Source of the DNA: Clostridiales bacterium UBA8153
Lineage (GTDB): Bacteria > Bacillota > Sulfobacillia > UBA8153
Direction of reading: 5' to 3'
Length of the DNA stretch: 7,259 bases
Assembly: GCA_003449495.1 (NCBI GenBank)
Contig: DMHJ01000210.1
Span: 1 to 7,259, forward strand
The position numbers and the translations under genes are program-made. Under the pieces are notes generated by a model, which was given only the letters and a program-made list of their open reading frames with translations, did no database searches and was not told the origin of the DNA. Positions 5,986-7,259 of this stretch are shown one piece after another; within the stretch, counting starts at the first letter, position 1, and the number at the start of each line of letters is the position of its first letter.

Positions 5986-6875
5986 TGGGTCTTTTCGCCC
6001 ACGCCCTCAAAGAAGCCGTGGTAGGCATCAGGCGGAATGTCCTGATGAGTGTCATTGCCGCGAGCACGGTGGCCCTCTGCCTGTTTATGCTTGGGTCGAC
6101 CATCCTGCTGTCCATGAACATCCAAAAGGTGGCGGGCGCCCTGGAAGACCAGGTTGAAGTCGCCATTTACCTTAAAGGCGATGTCCAGGAAAGCCGGGCC
6201 CGCCAGCTCATGGCCACCCTGGAGGGGCGGGACGACGTCCGGGGGACCCGCTTTGTCTCCAGGCAAGAGGCCTTGGAGCGACTGCGCCGCCAACTAGGGG
6301 ACCAGCAGGGGTTATTAGATGGCCTGGCGCAGATGAACCCACTTCCCGCCTCCATCGAAGTGAGCTTGGTTTGGCCCGAGCGTGCCGGCGAAGTGGCCGC
6401 TTTCGCTGCGGGACTGCCCGGTGTGGAAGAGGTGGTTTATGCCCGGGGCGTGGTGGAGCGGCTGTTGGCCATCACCGGGCTGTTCAGGCTGGGGGGTTTC
6501 GGGTTGGTGCTGGCCCTGGCCGTCGCCACCTGTTTTCTCGTGGCCAATACCATCAGGCTCACCGTCTTTGCCCGCCGCCATCAGATTGCCATCATGCGCC
6601 TGGTGGGAGCTACCGATGCCTTTATCCGAGGGCCATTCACCTTGGAGGGCGTCTTTCTAGGCCTGGTCGGGTCCACCCTGGCCGCCATCGCCGTCCAGCA
6701 GGGGTACTACCGGTTGGTGTCGGCGATCACCGCCACCATACCGTTTCTGCCCTTGGTGCCACCGGGGGATGAGCTGGCCGGTGTCCTTCGCCTGTTGGTG
6801 GTGGCCGGCACCTGTATCGGTGCGCTGGGCAGCGTCATTGCCGTCCGCAGGTTTCTGAACGTGCAAGGGGGTTGA
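5985..6875 (+). CDS. ftsX: Cell-division membrane protein FtsX
   Basis: FtsX is the membrane half of FtsEX; its extracellular loop contacts a murein hydrolase or adaptor and relays ATP-driven changes from FtsE. The 296-residue product has a cytoplasmic N-terminus (ALKEAVVGIRRN, 7-18), a first membrane helix at about 20-43, an extracellular domain at about 45-165 (with VEVAIYLKGDV and NPLPASIEV, both typical of the family), and three further helices at about 169-187, 218-238 and 265-287. NTIRLTVFARRHQIAIMRLVGAT at 188-210 is the cytoplasmic coupling segment diagnostic of FtsX. I chose ATG 5985 in the TGATG junction with ftsE; a GTG one codon earlier is an alternative. AGAGGGG at 5968-5974 is the likely ribosome binding site. 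The TGA stop is followed in the same frame, after two codons, by the apparent start of the hydrolase gene. Confidence 0.95.
   Translation: MGLFAHALKEAVVGIRRNVLMSVIAASTVALCLFMLGSTILLSMNIQKVAGALEDQVEVAIYLKGDVQESRARQLMATLEGRDDVRGTRFVSRQEALERLRRQLGDQQGLLDGLAQMNPLPASIEVSLVWPERAGEVAAFAAGLPGVEEVVYARGVVERLLAITGLFRLGGFGLVLALAVATCFLVANTIRLTVFARRHQIAIMRLVGATDAFIRGPFTLEGVFLGLVGSTLAAIAVQQGYYRLVSAITATIPFLPLVPPGDELAGVLRLLVVAGTCIGALGSVIAVRRFLNVQGG
6865..6871 (+). promoter_or_regulatory. Ribosome binding site for the hydrolase gene, inside the ftsX end
   Basis: AAGGGGG lies in the last codons of ftsX, 10 nt before the CTG at 6882. It touches the TTG at 6872 directly, which is too close to serve that codon. 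The spacing therefore favours CTG as the start of the next gene. Confidence 0.5.
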
Positions 6876-6881
6876 GCCGTC

Positions 6882-7259
6882 CTGTCCGCCAGACGCCTGG
6901 TTGCCCTGCTCCTTTGCCTCGGGCTGGTGGCCGCCTTGGTCAGCCCTCCGTCGGTGGCTTCCCCGGCGGAGCTCCAGGCCAAGCAGCGGGAGCTCCAGCG
7001 CATCATGGAGGACATCGAGGACCAGAAGCGGGCCTTGGCGGAAGCTGCGAGACAGGAGACCGGAGTTCTAGCCGAGCTGAACCGGTTGGAGCGCCAGCTG
7101 GTGCTCTCCCAGCGAGAGCTGGCATACATCGCCCTGCAGATGTCCATCACCAGCGACCGGGTGCGCACCGTCGAAGGCGAGCTGGAGGCCACGGAAGCCC
7201 GGCTCGACAAGCATAGCGGGGTGCTCGCCCAGAGGGTGCGCGCCATCTACATGGCGGGC
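6882..7259 (+). CDS. Secreted coiled-coil murein hydrolase or activator, EnvC/CwlO/PcsB-like (3' partial), apparent CTG start
   Basis: Only the first 126 codons are in the window. The protein starts with a classic signal peptide: basic MSARR, hydrophobic LVALLLCLGLVAALV, then a cleavage-like VASPA near residues 25-29. From about residue 30 on it is charged and heptad-like (ELQAKQRELQRIMEDIEDQKRA and so on), a long coiled coil, reaching LAQRVRAIYMAG at 115-126, the segment found in the N-terminal domain of CwlO/PcsB/EnvC-like proteins. Such proteins are recruited and activated by FtsX and usually end in an M23 (LytM) peptidase or an NlpC/P60/CHAP domain; which applies here lies beyond the edge. 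No ATG, GTG or TTG is available in this frame between the ftsX stop and GTG 6927, which would start inside the signal peptide without a ribosome binding site. CTG 6882, 10 nt after AAGGGGG, gives the complete signal peptide. A sequencing frameshift linking TTG 6872 to this frame is the alternative. Confidence 0.85.
   Translation, partial: MSARRLVALLLCLGLVAALVSPPSVASPAELQAKQRELQRIMEDIEDQKRALAEAARQETGVLAELNRLERQLVLSQRELAYIALQMSITSDRVRTVEGELEATEARLDKHSGVLAQRVRAIYMAG

Noticed and set aside
6872..7216. Plus-strand 114-codon frame from TTG 6872 as the gene after ftsX
   Set aside because: Its translation is rich in Gly, Ala, Pro and Arg without a signal peptide, while the other frame gives a signal peptide and a family-like coiled coil. 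The AAGGGGG also directly abuts the TTG.
6707..7246. 179-codon minus-strand frame opposite the hydrolase gene
   Set aside because: Ser/Arg-rich antisense of a coiled-coil coding region; overlaps ftsX and the hydrolase and has no recognisable motif.
1..7259. CRISPR arrays, insertion sequences, phage genes or attachment sites
   Set aside because: No regularly spaced repeats, transposase motifs or integrase-related sequences were seen; the gene content is ordinary chromosomal housekeeping and envelope functions.

Overview
The window is G+C-rich and densely coded. It fits a sporulating, monoderm Firmicute of the Clostridia/Peptococcaceae-Moorella type. The main reasons are a CsaB-type polysaccharide pyruvyl transferase next to a WecG/TagA/CpsF glycosyltransferase, a transketolase split into two genes, an ftsE-ftsX-hydrolase operon, and a perfect Spo0A-box heptamer (TGTCGAA) in front of ftsE. 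Several genes start at TTG, GTG or apparently CTG. The organism assignment is inference from gene content; no 16S or other marker is present.

Layout. (1) Positions 2-412, plus strand: 3' end of a small exported protein of unknown function, cut by the left edge. (2) Positions 350-1513, minus strand: csaB, convergent with the first gene; the two coding ends overlap by 63 bp. (3) Positions 1514-2151: about 640 bp without a convincing gene. It holds a good sigma-A-like promoter facing csaB (TTTACA, 17 bp, TATACT on the minus strand), a 7-bp hairpin at the predicted start of the csaB transcript, a leader of about 210 nt, and a small hairpin before the glycosyltransferase ribosome binding site. (4) Positions 2152-4891, plus strand: glycosyltransferase, transketolase N-terminal subunit and transketolase C-terminal subunit. 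The first two are 17 bp apart; the two transketolase halves are separated by an unusual 173-bp spacer containing a perfect 14-bp palindrome. (5) Positions 4892-5307: about 415 bp non-coding, with two mutually exclusive hairpins and the Spo0A-box-like site just upstream of ftsE. (6) Positions 5308-7259, plus strand: ftsE, ftsX and the 5' end of a secreted coiled-coil murein hydrolase (or hydrolase activator), tightly coupled.

How the genes fit together. Most of the window serves the cell envelope. CsaB adds ketal-pyruvate to secondary cell-wall polysaccharide, the ligand of SLH-domain S-layer proteins. The TagA-family enzyme makes the lipid-linked disaccharide primer of a wall polymer. FtsEX is the ABC-type module that activates a periplasmic-side peptidoglycan hydrolase, and the next gene has the coiled-coil N-terminus expected of that partner. 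Transketolase feeds pentose and tetrose phosphates to central and precursor metabolism and has no specific envelope role.

I did not find a clearly novel system. The points most worth a second look are the apparent CTG start of the hydrolase gene, in frame with ftsX and just past its stop codon; the hairpin plus 0A-box arrangement before ftsE; and the convergent overlap at the csaB end.
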